Shown: one piece after another, positions 50,799 through 59,070 of the stretch | Numbering within the stretch: position 1 is the stretch's first letter | Layout of the letters: every line of letters starts with the position of its first letter | Origin: an uncultured Collinsella sp. | Lineage (GTDB): Bacteria > Actinomycetota > Coriobacteriia > Coriobacteriales > Coriobacteriaceae | Length of the DNA: 64,000 bases | Direction of reading: 5' to 3' | NCBI GenBank assembly: GCA_900541065.1 | Contig: UQIE01000001.1 | Span: 186,001-250,000 of the forward strand | Position numbers and translations under genes: made by a program | Notes under the pieces: generated by a model | The model's input: only the letters and a program-made list of their open reading frames with translations | The model's database searches: none | Told to the model about the DNA's origin: nothing

Positions 50799-51563
50799 TT
50801 ACCAACCGGTGTAGTAGTCGGTGGTTCCGGCAGCGCAGCCGGAGTCATAGACCTTGCAATCACCCTTGGAGCCCGTAAAGGTCGAGCCCTGGGCCATATC
50901 GCCCGCGGCAACAACGTAATAGCCGTCGGAATCGCGCCAGAAGCCCTCAGAATCCTGAGTCCATTCGCCCGTGCGATAGTGATAAAGCACATTGCTGCTG
51001 TAATAGGTCTCGCGGCGCCCGTTGTAGTTATTGACACCCGCAGAGCGCGTCAGGCCCGATCCGTTCGTGCAGGACGCGGCAGACGCGTAGGACGGAGTGT
51101 AACCAGCGTTGTAGTACGAAGCCTCGGCAGCCTCCGCCTCGGCGGCAGCCTCGAGCGCCTCGCGCTTGGCATCCTCAAGCGCAGTGCGCAGCTCATCGAG
51201 CTCGGTCGACTTCGCATCGACCTCCCCCATCGTCAACAGGCTACCCGCGCCATCGATACAGCCCTGCAGCACAGCGCGCTCGTCATCGGTGGCATAGTCA
51301 CCGTACATGTTCATGATGATCTGAGCGCGCATCTCCAGGGAATCGCGCTTGGCCTCCATCGAGGCGTTCCACTCCTGCATGGAACCATAACCATCGCCGC
51401 GATAGTCAACGGGCTGCACCAGCGTCGTCTCAGACGGCGTAGATCCAACCGTATCGGACAGTGTTGCGGCGTGGGCATCGGTTGCACCGGCGCCCGCCAA
51501 AAGTGCCACGGTCAGAGCGGCGGAAAGGGCGGCGGCTTTCGGTTTTCGTGAATCAATCCTCAT
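50799..51563 (-). CDS. Secreted protein with Tyr/Gly-rich C-terminal domain
   Basis: A 254-residue exported protein: signal peptide (AAALSAALTVALLAGAGA, cleavage near AHA-AT), a charged helical middle with a coiled-coil stretch (ELDELRTALEDAKREALEAA, about residues 110-145), then a Tyr/Ser/Gly-rich C-terminus with three cysteines (ASCTNGSGLTRSAGVNNYNG, SKGDCKVYDSGCAAGTTDYY). The tail looks like a small disulfide-containing surface domain. GGAGG precedes the ATG at 11 bases. Role unknown; wall binding is a guess. Confidence 0.75.
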   Translation of the reverse strand: MRIDSRKPKAAALSAALTVALLAGAGATDAHAATLSDTVGSTPSETTLVQPVDYRGDGYGSMQEWNASMEAKRDSLEMRAQIIMNMYGDYATDDERAVLQGCIDGAGSLLTMGEVDAKSTELDELRTALEDAKREALEAAAEAEAAEASYYNAGYTPSYASAASCTNGSGLTRSAGVNNYNGRRETYYSSNVLYHYRTGEWTQDSEGFWRDSDGYYVVAAGDMAQGSTFTGSKGDCKVYDSGCAAGTTDYYTGW

Positions 51564-51774
51564 GTAGCTGGAAACCTCCGTAGTGCGTTTTTGCTGCGTT
51601 TGAGCTGCGTGTGATTCGATCGCGCTGCATAGTACCCCGAGCAAATCGCGACCTGCGGTTTTACTTAAAAGGCGCACGTCAATTGCGTAAAACTCACATC
51701 CTCTCAACAGGAGTTTTCCACAACTCGAATGCATAAAGCGTGTCAAAAACCCTGTTTTTGCGCCCTCTCTATGC

Positions 51775-51815
51775 AAAAAAGGCGCCTGTGCAACCATTGT
51801 TCGCACAGGCGCCTT
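51775..51815 (-). terminator. Terminator of metY
   Basis: GGCGCCTGTGC pairs perfectly with GCACAGGCGCC; TTTTTT follows on the minus strand. Confidence 0.92.
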
Positions 51816-51875
51816 GAGCAGGCATTTTATACAGTTATACCTATCGAGTCGCAAGGGGTCCTTGCACAAGTCGCC

Positions 51876-53186
51876 TTACTCGTCCAGCGCGGCGAAGGCC
51901 TGCTTCAGATCCCAAATGATATCCTCGGCATTCTCGGTACCGATGGAAAGACGGATCGTGGAGGGCGTGATGTTCTGCTCGGCGAGCTCCTCGGCAGACA
52001 GCTGGGAGTGCGTGGTGGTAGCCGGGTGCACGACGAGCGACTTGACGTCGGCCACGTTGGCGAGCAGCGAGAACACCTGCAGATGATCAATGAACTTCCA
52101 AGCAGCCTCCTGACCACCCTTGATCTCGAAGGTGAAGATCGAGGCGCCGCCACGGGGGAAGTACTTCTGGTACAGCTCATGGTCGGGGTGCTCAGGCAGG
52201 CTCGGGTGATTCACCTTGGCAACATGGCTGTCACCAGCCAGGAACTCAACGACCTTCTTGGTGTTCTCGACATGACGATCAACGCGCAGCGACAGAGTCT
52301 CGGTGCCCTGGAGCAGGACCCAGGCGTTGAACGGGCTGATGCAGGCGCCCTCGTCACGCAGCAGGATGGCGCGGACATAGGTCGCGAAGGCGGCAGGGCC
52401 GGCAGCCTCGGCAAACGAGACGCCATGGTAGGAGGGGTTGGGCTCGGCGATCTGCGCATACTTGCCGCTCGCCTTCCAGTCAAAGTTGCCGCCGTCGACG
52501 ATCACACCGCCCAGCGAAGTGCCGTGCCCGCCGATGAACTTGGTTGCGGAGTGGACGACGATGTTGGCACCATGCTCCAGCGGACGGAACAGATACGGGG
52601 TGCCGAAGGTGTTGTCGACGACAACCGGCAGACCGTGCTTCTTGGCAATCTCGGAAATGGCGTCGATGTTGGGGATGTCGGAGTTGGGGTTGCCGAGCGT
52701 CTCGAGATAGATGACCGTGGTGTTGTCCTTGATGGCACCCTCGACCTCTTCCAGGTTATGGGCATCGACAAAGGTGGTCTCGACGCCAAACTGGGAGAGC
52801 GTATGCTCCAGCAGGTTGTAGGAGCCACCGTAGATGGTCTTCTGAGCCACCACGTGGTCACCGGCCTGGGCAAGAGCCTGCAGGGTATAGGTGATGGCGG
52901 CGGCACCAGAGGCGACGGCGAGGCCAGCAACGCCACCCTCGAGCGCGGCGATGCGATCCTCGAAGACGCCCTGGGTGGAGTTGGTCAGACGGCCGTAGAT
53001 GTTACCGGCGTCGGCAAGACCAAAGCGGTCGGCGGCGTGCTGGGAGTTGCGGAACACATAGCTCGTGGTCTGGTAGATAGGCACGGCGCGGGAGTCGGAT
53101 GCGGGATCGGCGCTCTCCTGGCCAACGTGAAGCTGCAGGGTATCGAAACCAAAGGTGTGCTCGGGGTTGTTGATGAACTGGCTCAT
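51876..53186 (-). CDS. metY: O-acetylhomoserine sulfhydrylase (Cys/Met metabolism PLP enzyme)
   Basis: A 436-residue Cys/Met-family PLP enzyme of MetY type: FGFDTLQLHVGQESADPASD, YQTTSYVFRN, YGRLTNSTQGVFEDRIAALE, VVDNTFGTPYLFRP, the PLP lysine in HSATKFIGGHGTSLGG and the C-terminal RLSIGTENAEDIIWDLKQAF. It joins O-acetylhomoserine with sulfide to give homocysteine. Length matches MetY rather than MetB. GGAGATCATC precedes the ATG. A 176-base leader carries a small ORF with Cys codons, and a LysR gene is divergent. Confidence 0.95.
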   Translation of the reverse strand: MSQFINNPEHTFGFDTLQLHVGQESADPASDSRAVPIYQTTSYVFRNSQHAADRFGLADAGNIYGRLTNSTQGVFEDRIAALEGGVAGLAVASGAAAITYTLQALAQAGDHVVAQKTIYGGSYNLLEHTLSQFGVETTFVDAHNLEEVEGAIKDNTTVIYLETLGNPNSDIPNIDAISEIAKKHGLPVVVDNTFGTPYLFRPLEHGANIVVHSATKFIGGHGTSLGGVIVDGGNFDWKASGKYAQIAEPNPSYHGVSFAEAAGPAAFATYVRAILLRDEGACISPFNAWVLLQGTETLSLRVDRHVENTKKVVEFLAGDSHVAKVNHPSLPEHPDHELYQKYFPRGGASIFTFEIKGGQEAAWKFIDHLQVFSLLANVADVKSLVVHPATTTHSQLSAEELAEQNITPSTIRLSIGTENAEDIIWDLKQAFAALDE

Positions 53187-53248
53187 GATGATCTCCTTGA
53201 TCGAACATAAGTTAATAAATTAGAGAGAAGTAAGTCGCTGTCTCCTGA

Positions 53249-53302
53249 TCACGCCGACGGGCGCAAACAGGAGCCCGGCATTCGTCTTGGTAAGCAATTC
53301 AT
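53249..53302 (-). CDS. Leader peptide (uORF) of metY
   Basis: A 17-codon frame, MNCLPRRMPGSCLRPSA, in the metY leader, seven bases after a perfect AAGGAGG (53310-53316) and 62 bases before metY. It has two Cys and two Met codons. Its stop lies inside a CTCCTG/CAGGAG hairpin (53242-53247 with 53268-53273) that has an inner GCGCC/GGCGT helix, and its ribosome site lies in the loop of an ATGCG/CGCAT hairpin. Ribosome position could therefore change the folding. No intrinsic terminator follows, so translational or Rho-type control is more likely. Amino acid sensing is inference. Confidence 0.55.
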   Translation of the reverse strand: MNCLPRRMPGSCLRPSA

Positions 53303-53370
53303 ATGCGGGCCTCCTTTCGCATCCCGGTTCCGTGGTTGGCTTAATTACCTACCGCCTTTGTGTGTTTTGA

Positions 53371-53399
53371 ATAGTACGAGCATTGTTTCCCTCGGTCAA
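53371..53399 (-). promoter_or_regulatory. metY promoter
   Basis: On the minus strand TTGACC (53394-53399), 17 bases, TACTAT (53371-53376). It lies 52 bases from the divergent LysR gene, whose product may bind between. Confidence 0.75.
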
Positions 53400-53459
53400 T
53401 CACTTAAAAGCGCTAACCTGTTATCGGTTTTATAGATAACACTCGAAAGGATGGCGCCG

Positions 53460-54398
53460 ATGACCCTCCAGCAGCTTCGTTTCCTGATCGCCGTAGCAGA
53501 GTCCGGCTCAATCAATGCCGCAGCTCAGCGCCTCTATACCGCTCAGTCCAACATCTCAAACGCCGTCAAAAGCCTGGAGCAGGAACTCCACCTGGAGATC
53601 TTTACGCGCTCCAGCCGCGGCGTCACGCTCACCAACGACGGCACCGAGCTTTTGGGCTATGCGCGCCAGGTCGTAGAGCAGGCCGACATGCTCGAGGCGC
53701 GCTACGAGGACGGCGGCACCCCGCAAGCCCGCCTCGCCATTTCCGCCCAGCACTACGCGTTTTCGGTCGAGGCCTTTGTCAACGTAGTCGAGCGCTGCCG
53801 CGACAACAAGTTCGAGTTCATCATGCGCGAGACCACCACGGCGCAGATCATCGACGACGTACGCGCGTTTCGCAGCGACATCGGCATCCTCTATCTGGAC
53901 GACTTTAATACCCGTGTCTTGCAGAAGGCCTTTACCGATGCCCGAGCGAGCTTTCATCCCCTCTTTGATGCGAAAGTCCACGTGTTCGTCAGCGAGCGCC
54001 ACCCGCTCGCACGCCGCCCCCAGCTGTCCCTTGCCGACCTCACACCCTATACGCGCTACAGCTTTGAGCAGGGAACCTCCAACTCCTTCTATTACGCCGA
54101 GGAACCGTTTAGCTATATTCCCTGCAACCGCAATATCCGCGTATCCGACCGCGGGACGCTCACCAACCTGCTTATCACCTCGAACGGCTATGCGCTGTCG
54201 ACCGGCGTCCTCTCCAGCGAAATGCAGTGGGGCATGGCCTCGATCCCCCTGGCAGACGCCCCGACGATGCATGTGGGCTACATCATGCATGACGACCGCA
54301 AGCCCTCTCCCCTCTTGCAGCAATACCTCGACGAGCTCAACCGCATCATCCATGCCAACCAACTGTCGGAAGACGGGGTAGAAATCGTAGATTGCTAG
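53460..54398 (+). CDS. LysR-family regulator (CysB-like), divergent to metY
   Basis: A 312-residue LysR regulator: LQQLRFLIAVAESGSINAAA, then QRLYTAQSNISNAVKSLEQE and LHLEIFTRSSRGVTLTNDG form the winged helix; the rest is a two-lobed effector domain. The ATG at 53460 is preferred (AAAGG nine bases upstream); an in-frame ATG at 53451 is possible. LysR genes usually control the divergent neighbour, so regulation of metY in response to a sulfur metabolite is likely but not shown. Confidence 0.92.
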   Translation: MTLQQLRFLIAVAESGSINAAAQRLYTAQSNISNAVKSLEQELHLEIFTRSSRGVTLTNDGTELLGYARQVVEQADMLEARYEDGGTPQARLAISAQHYAFSVEAFVNVVERCRDNKFEFIMRETTTAQIIDDVRAFRSDIGILYLDDFNTRVLQKAFTDARASFHPLFDAKVHVFVSERHPLARRPQLSLADLTPYTRYSFEQGTSNSFYYAEEPFSYIPCNRNIRVSDRGTLTNLLITSNGYALSTGVLSSEMQWGMASIPLADAPTMHVGYIMHDDRKPSPLLQQYLDELNRIIHANQLSEDGVEIVDC

Positions 54399-54461
54399 CC
54401 CCCGGCGGGCATGGCGCTACAATGGTCACTCACGCGAAACGTACCCAACGAAAGGAACCAT

Positions 54462-54947
54462 GTGAAGGTCATCATCTATACCGACGGCTCGGCTCGATCA
54501 AATCCGGGACGCGGCGGCTACGGCGCCGTGCTCAAATACACCAACCCCGCCGGCAAGACCTTCACCTCTGAGCTTTCGCGCGGCTACGCTAAGACCACCA
54601 ACAACCGCATGGAGCTCATGGCGGTCATCGTGGCACTCGAGGCGCTCAACCGCCCCTGCGACGTCGAAGTCCATTCCGATTCGCAGTACGTCGTCAACGC
54701 CTTCAACAAGCACTGGATTGACGGATGGAAAAAACGCGGCTGGAAGACCGCCAACAAGCAGCCTGTCAAGAACCGCGATTTGTGGGAGCGCCTGCTCACC
54801 GCAAAGAGCAAGCACAAGGTTGAGTTCATCTGGGTTAAGGGGCATGCCGGCCACGAGCTCAATGAGCGCTGCGACGAGCTCGCCACCACCGCGGCCGACG
54901 GAGCCAACCTCGATATCGACGCCGGCTTTAACGAGAGCGACCTGTAA
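54462..54947 (+). CDS. rnhA: Ribonuclease H1
   Basis: A 161-residue RNase HI: VIIYTDGSARSNPGRGGYGA (first Asp), TTNNRMELMAVIVALEAL (Glu), VEVHSDSQYVVNAF (second Asp), FIWVKGHAGHELNERCDELA (His and last Asp). The basic protrusion helix (WIDGWKKRGWKTANKQPVKN) is present. It cuts RNA in RNA-DNA hybrids. GTG start; GAAAGGA lies upstream. It is followed by an oxidoreductase gene on the same strand. Confidence 0.96.
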   Translation: MKVIIYTDGSARSNPGRGGYGAVLKYTNPAGKTFTSELSRGYAKTTNNRMELMAVIVALEALNRPCDVEVHSDSQYVVNAFNKHWIDGWKKRGWKTANKQPVKNRDLWERLLTAKSKHKVEFIWVKGHAGHELNERCDELATTAADGANLDIDAGFNESDL

Positions 54948-55020
54948 CGGCGTTTTCGCACGCTTTTGTGTCCTCCCGCGCTACACTCATCCTGTAAACC
55001 GAACGGCACGAGGGGGATAC

Positions 55021-56127
55021 ATGCTGCGTATAGCGACCATCGGCACATCCATGATTACCGACGACTTTATCCAGGTCGTCAACGCCAACGACCAAGCCGC
55101 GTTTGTGGGCACGCTCTCGCGCGATGCAAATCGCGGCGCCGCCTTCACCGCTAAGCACGGCGGCGAGCGTAACTTCACCGCACTTGACGAGCTTGCGTCT
55201 GCCGACGACGTCGACGCCGTCTACATCGGCAGCCCTAACGCACTTCACTACGAGCAGGCCCTTGCCTGCATCGCTGGTGGCAAGCACGTCATCGTCGAGA
55301 AGCCCTTCTGCGCCACCGAGGCGCAGGCGCTGGAAGTCTTCCGCGCTGCCGAGGCAGCGGGCGTCGTAGCCCTCGAGGCCATGCGCCCGCTCCATGACCC
55401 CGCTTTCCACGCCATCGAGGACGCCCTGGGCGAGATTGCGCCCATCCGCCGCGCCTCATTGCGCTTTGGCAAGTATTCCTCGCGCTACAACGAGATTCTC
55501 GCGGGACGCGCCACCAATATCTTCGACTGCAATATGGCATCGGGTTCCCTCATGGATATTGGCGTCTACACCGTCGAGCCCATGGTCGAGATTTTCGGCA
55601 TGCCCTCCGGCCTTACGAGCATGGCTACTCTGCTCGACCCCACCACGCGACAGCTCACGCACGGCCCCATCGACGGCTGCGGTTCCATCCTCGCCAGCTA
55701 CGGCGGTGGCCGTATCTCCGTCGAGCTCGCGCACTCCAAAATTACGAATGACCTGCTTCCCTCGCAGATCGAAGGCGAGCGTGGCACTATCCAGATTGAC
55801 CATCTGTCCACGCCCCGCAACGTCCGTATCGACTATCGCGGCGATGTCGTACGCGGCTCGGCGACCGAGGCGCCGCGCGGACAGGGCGACAACGGCCGCG
55901 TGCTCGACCTACCCAAATCGAGCAACACTATGGAATACGAACTCACAGACTTTATCACCGCCATCGGCGGCATCGATAACGTTAAAGAAGAGATTTGGGA
56001 GACCCCGGCGGGACGCCACGAGCTTGGCCACTACCGCGATGTCACGCTCGTCTCACTGCGCATCATGGATGCCGTGCGCCAGCAGGCCGGCATAACCTTC
56101 CCGGCCGACGCAGGCAAGCAGGCATAG
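55021..56127 (+). CDS. Gfo/Idh/MocA-family oxidoreductase
   Basis: A 368-residue dehydrogenase: IATIGTSMITDDFIQVVNAN, DAVYIGSPNALHYEQALACI, HVIVEKPFCATEAQALEV (EKP motif), LEAMRPLHDPAFHAIEDAL, SGSLMDIGVYTVEPMVEIFG. It is not closely similar to the other Gfo/Idh protein in the window. Substrate unknown. GAGGGG lies before the ATG. The acylphosphatase gene starts two bases after its stop, so the two are co-translated. Confidence 0.9.
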   Translation: MLRIATIGTSMITDDFIQVVNANDQAAFVGTLSRDANRGAAFTAKHGGERNFTALDELASADDVDAVYIGSPNALHYEQALACIAGGKHVIVEKPFCATEAQALEVFRAAEAAGVVALEAMRPLHDPAFHAIEDALGEIAPIRRASLRFGKYSSRYNEILAGRATNIFDCNMASGSLMDIGVYTVEPMVEIFGMPSGLTSMATLLDPTTRQLTHGPIDGCGSILASYGGGRISVELAHSKITNDLLPSQIEGERGTIQIDHLSTPRNVRIDYRGDVVRGSATEAPRGQGDNGRVLDLPKSSNTMEYELTDFITAIGGIDNVKEEIWETPAGRHELGHYRDVTLVSLRIMDAVRQQAGITFPADAGKQA

Positions 56128-56129
56128 CG

Positions 56130-56540
56130 ATGGGCTTCTTCGATACGTTCTTCTCCAGCGTCACCGGCGGCAGTCGAGAGCCTCAAAAACCATCAAACGT
56201 CGAGCTCGAGCTGCGCCGCAGGCTTACTGTGCTCGCAAGCGACGAGGCCACTCAAGACACTCCCCTGCGCTATTTCCTGCGCTGGGAGGGGCAAGTCCAA
56301 GGCGTTGGTTTTCGCTTTACCAACACCAACCTCGCGCAGGCACGCGCACTCACCGGCTGGGTACGTAACATGGAAGACGGCTCAGTCGAGATGGAGATAC
56401 AGGGAGCTCCGGCAAGCATCCTATCTCATCTCGAGGCACTTCATGCCTCCTACGAGCGCATGGGAACGCGTTTTCGCCTCGTAGATGCCCAGGCCCGAGC
56501 CCCACTTGCCAATGAAGACGGTTTCAGTCCTCATTATTAG
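56130..56540 (+). CDS. Acylphosphatase
   Basis: 136 residues. After a 45-residue N-terminal extension comes an acylphosphatase domain: FLRWEGQVQGVGFRFTNTNL (phosphate loop and catalytic Arg) and GWVRNMEDGSVEMEIQG (catalytic Asn). It hydrolyses acyl phosphates such as acetyl phosphate or 1,3-bisphosphoglycerate. The extension (PQKPSNVELELRRRLTVLAS) is unusual for the family, whose members are about 90 residues. Confidence 0.9.
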   Translation: MGFFDTFFSSVTGGSREPQKPSNVELELRRRLTVLASDEATQDTPLRYFLRWEGQVQGVGFRFTNTNLAQARALTGWVRNMEDGSVEMEIQGAPASILSHLEALHASYERMGTRFRLVDAQARAPLANEDGFSPHY

Positions 56541-56601
56541 TATTGTGTGCTAAATACGGTATCATTTACCTACGACCGTTGATAGAAAAGAGGCGAGGCG
56601 C

Positions 56602-56982
56602 ATGGCGGTGCAAAGAAGGAATACCAAGCAGCGAAAGCTGGTTCTTGACGCCGTGCGCCAAAGCTATAACCATCCCACCGCCGACGAGATCTACAACGCC
56701 GTGCGCGCGCAGGATGACAAAATCAGCCGCGGTACGGTCTACCGCAATCTCAATCTCTTGGCCGACGCCGGCGAGATCCTCTCCATCAAGACACCGGGCG
56801 GCAGTCGCTTCGATCGCACCATCGAGCCGCACGCGCATATCATCTGCACCTCGTGCAACCGCGTCATCGACGTACCGCTCCCCTTCGATGCCCAGCTCGA
56901 CGCCAAAGCGTCCGAGCAAATCGGCTGGAACGTCACGTCGCACTACACCATCTTTGAGGGACTCTGCCCCGACTGCCAGTAG
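56602..56982 (+). CDS. Fur-family regulator (PerR/Fur/Zur type)
   Basis: A 126-residue Fur-family repressor: RNTKQRKLVLDAVRQSYNHP, then TADEIYNAVRAQDDKISRGT with VYRNLNLLADAGEIL (winged helix), then RFDRTIEPHAHIICTSCNRV with a Cys pair and a C-terminal CPDC: the structural zinc site. The regulatory HxH site is partly visible, so a PerR-like peroxide or iron sensor fits; the metal cannot be settled from sequence. GAGGCG precedes the ATG. Confidence 0.9.
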   Translation: MAVQRRNTKQRKLVLDAVRQSYNHPTADEIYNAVRAQDDKISRGTVYRNLNLLADAGEILSIKTPGGSRFDRTIEPHAHIICTSCNRVIDVPLPFDAQLDAKASEQIGWNVTSHYTIFEGLCPDCQ

Positions 56983-57058
56983 TCTTTGAGACATGCGTGC
57001 AAATCTACTTGCCCATCCGCTACAGCAAACAGCACATTTCTAGGTATGTCCCGAAAAC

Positions 57059-57856
57059 CTACTCGGCGAGCAGACGGCGCAGTTCTTCTTCGACCGTGTG
57101 CACGTAACGGACACGGTCATTGACACCGCGCATGCTGGGATTGCAGCTCTCCATTAGATAAGGATGGCCCACCACGTTGAGCATGTCGCGGTCGTTTTCG
57201 TTATCGCCAAACGCCACCATTTCGTTAGGTGAGATCCCCAGCGCGCGACCATAATCGGCAAGCGCGGACCCCTTGCCCGAATCAAAGCCGATAAAGTCGG
57301 TCCATTCGGTTCCCGACGTCATCACGTCGACACGGTCGCCAAAGAGGCGCTCAAAATGCTCCAGCGCGGCCGGCTGATCCATCTCGGGCGTCTGGAAGGC
57401 AATCTTAATGACGTCCTCGTCGATGTCCTCGGGACGGTCGACCACCGCCACATCGCAGTGGACCTCATAGCGCAAATGGTCGACGAACGCATCGTTGCCG
57501 CCCATGGTGTAGAGGTGCCCCTCGCACGAAAGGGTCACGTCGGCATGGGGATACGCAACCACGGCATTCGCGATATCCATAGCAAGGCTGCGCTCCATGG
57601 AACGCTTGACAACGGCACGTCCCTCGCTCATCACCAGGGCTCCGTTTTCGCATACATAGGCGAGCTCATCGGCCACCGGGGCAAACAGGTGGCGCAAGCT
57701 CGCATATTGACGGCCGCTCGCCGGCATAAACACGATACCGCGACGATGCAGCTCATCGATAAGCTCAAAGGCCTCGGAACGCGGCTCGCGCTCCCCCGGA
57801 TGCAGCAACGTGCCGTCCAAATCGCATGCAATCAGCTTGATTCCCTCAAGACCCAT
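57059..57856 (-). CDS. Cof-type HAD-IIB phosphatase
   Basis: A 265-residue HAD phosphatase: KLIACDLDGTLLHPGEREPR (nucleophile), FMPASGRQYASLRHLFAPV, and VAFGDNENDRDMLNVVGHPY. Same broad family as the gene at 28742 but not a close copy. Acts on a small phosphorylated metabolite. The ATG follows GGAGGAAAG. A perfect 17-bp hairpin separates it from the UreE-like gene upstream. Confidence 0.9.
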   Translation of the reverse strand: MGLEGIKLIACDLDGTLLHPGEREPRSEAFELIDELHRRGIVFMPASGRQYASLRHLFAPVADELAYVCENGALVMSEGRAVVKRSMERSLAMDIANAVVAYPHADVTLSCEGHLYTMGGNDAFVDHLRYEVHCDVAVVDRPEDIDEDVIKIAFQTPEMDQPAALEHFERLFGDRVDVMTSGTEWTDFIGFDSGKGSALADYGRALGISPNEMVAFGDNENDRDMLNVVGHPYLMESCNPSMRGVNDRVRYVHTVEEELRRLLAE

Positions 57857-57884
57857 ATGCTTTCCTCCAAAGCACCTCATCAAC

Positions 57885-57929
57885 AGTAAGACGGACTTTG
57901 AATAGCTGCCTCTCAAAGTCCGTCTTACT
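57885..57929. terminator. Perfect 17-bp hairpin between UreE-like and HAD genes
   Basis: AGTAAGACGGACTTTGA pairs with TCAAAGTCCGTCTTACT around an 11-base loop. The U-tract is poor (TGTTGAT on the minus strand), so termination may need help. Confidence 0.65.
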
Positions 57930-57939
57930 CATACGCACG

Positions 57940-58518
57940 TTAACCGCGCGCCTTCTTTACGATCGTAAAGTCGGGAGCCATGCTCACGACGACCTCCGCC
58001 GCACTCGACGCAAAGCGCCGGCTGGCATCGAGCTCGCGCGTGACCACCGAGAGGCGAACGCCCTCGATACCCCGGAGCATGCGGCCCAAAACAGGCTGCA
58101 CCGGCGTATACATGCGCACGGTATGCTCGTCCGAGTCGCCTCGGAAAAGCGGCGCATGCATGTTGCCGATCTCCCAGCACGCATGCGCGAGCGCAATCGG
58201 ATCCATGCGGTCGACTTCGACCAAATAAACCTCGGCGCTGCGCAGGCGCACGACAACCGCCACGGGCACCACGCCCGAACGGTCAATGGCGAGCACGTCG
58301 CCGTCGGCAAGACGACCACCGTCGGTAGCATCCGGCCGAACATCGATCGTGCGCCCCAGCTCCGTCACGCCCGCAAACGCGCATACATCAGCCTGGTCCC
58401 AATCGAGCAGTAGCTCATCGACCTCAAAGACACCGCCCAGCTCCCGGCGAAGCAAAAGCTCATAGGACGGGTCGTTGAGATTTCCGAGGCACGTTGTCGA
58501 AACCAGATTTGCAGGCAT
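57940..58518 (-). CDS. UreE-like nickel metallochaperone without urease genes
   Basis: A 192-residue protein. The N-terminal half (GRTIDVRPDATDGGRLADGD, VLAIDRSGVVPVAVVVRLRS) is like the UreE peptide-binding domain, and the C-terminal half (VDRMDPIALAHACWEIGNMH, then PVQPVLGRMLRGIEGVRLSV) has the GNxH metal-binding His of UreE, but no His-rich tail. UreE delivers nickel to urease; no urease subunit is in the window. It starts three bases after the stop of an FKBP-type chaperone gene and so belongs to the same operon. It may serve another nickel enzyme. Confidence 0.78.
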   Translation of the reverse strand: MPANLVSTTCLGNLNDPSYELLLRRELGGVFEVDELLLDWDQADVCAFAGVTELGRTIDVRPDATDGGRLADGDVLAIDRSGVVPVAVVVRLRSAEVYLVEVDRMDPIALAHACWEIGNMHAPLFRGDSDEHTVRMYTPVQPVLGRMLRGIEGVRLSVVTRELDASRRFASSAAEVVVSMAPDFTIVKKARG

Positions 58519-58521
58519 AGC

Positions 58522-58950
58522 CTAATCCTCGACCTCGACGAGCTCGATATCGAAGTTGAGATCCTTGCCGGCAAGCTCGTGGTTGGCATCGAGCGTCACA
58601 GCCTCGGGCGTCACGTCAATGACGACGGCGGGGACGGGCATACCGCTCGGCGTGGACAGGAAGAGCTTCATGCCCTTCTCGATCTGCTCGATGTTGGGAA
58701 CCTGCTCGGCCGGGAAGGTCAGAACCATCTCGGGATTGTGCTCGCCGTAGGCATCGGCAGCAGGAATGTGCACGGTCTTCTTCTCGCCCACCTGCATGTC
58801 GACAACAGCGGCGTCGAAGCCCTTGATCATCTGACCGGCACCGCAGGTGAACTCCAGCGGCTCGCCGCGATCGTAGGAGCTATCGAACTGCGTGCCGTCG
58901 TCGAGCGTGCCGCGATAATGGGTCTTGACCTTCTTGCCCTGGTTGGACAT
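58522..58950 (-). CDS. FKBP-type peptidyl-prolyl isomerase (SlyD-like)
   Basis: A 142-residue protein with a split FKBP domain and insert-in-flap domain: VKTHYRGTLDDGTQFDSSYD, EFTCGAGQMIKGFDAAVVDM, HIPAADAYGEHNPEMVLTFP, AVTLDANHELAGKDLNFDIE. This is the SlyD/FkpB layout, but the His/Cys-rich nickel tail of SlyD is lacking. It folds proline-containing proteins, and relatives help nickel-enzyme maturation. GGAGG precedes the ATG. It is first in an operon with the UreE-like gene. Confidence 0.9.
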   Translation of the reverse strand: MSNQGKKVKTHYRGTLDDGTQFDSSYDRGEPLEFTCGAGQMIKGFDAAVVDMQVGEKKTVHIPAADAYGEHNPEMVLTFPAEQVPNIEQIEKGMKLFLSTPSGMPVPAVVIDVTPEAVTLDANHELAGKDLNFDIELVEVED

Positions 58951-59070
58951 GGTAACCTCCGTGATAAGGGCGGCGCACAACGCAGGCCGCCGTGAACATA
59001 TGGCGCTAACTATACCCTAGTCATACAATTCAATGACAGTTTGCAAAGAAACGCTGCAACCGGAGGAACC

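Noticed and set aside
53187..53399. SAM riboswitch considered for the metY leader
   Set aside because: The conserved SAM-I core helices and motifs are not found; the small ORF with hairpins explains the leader better.
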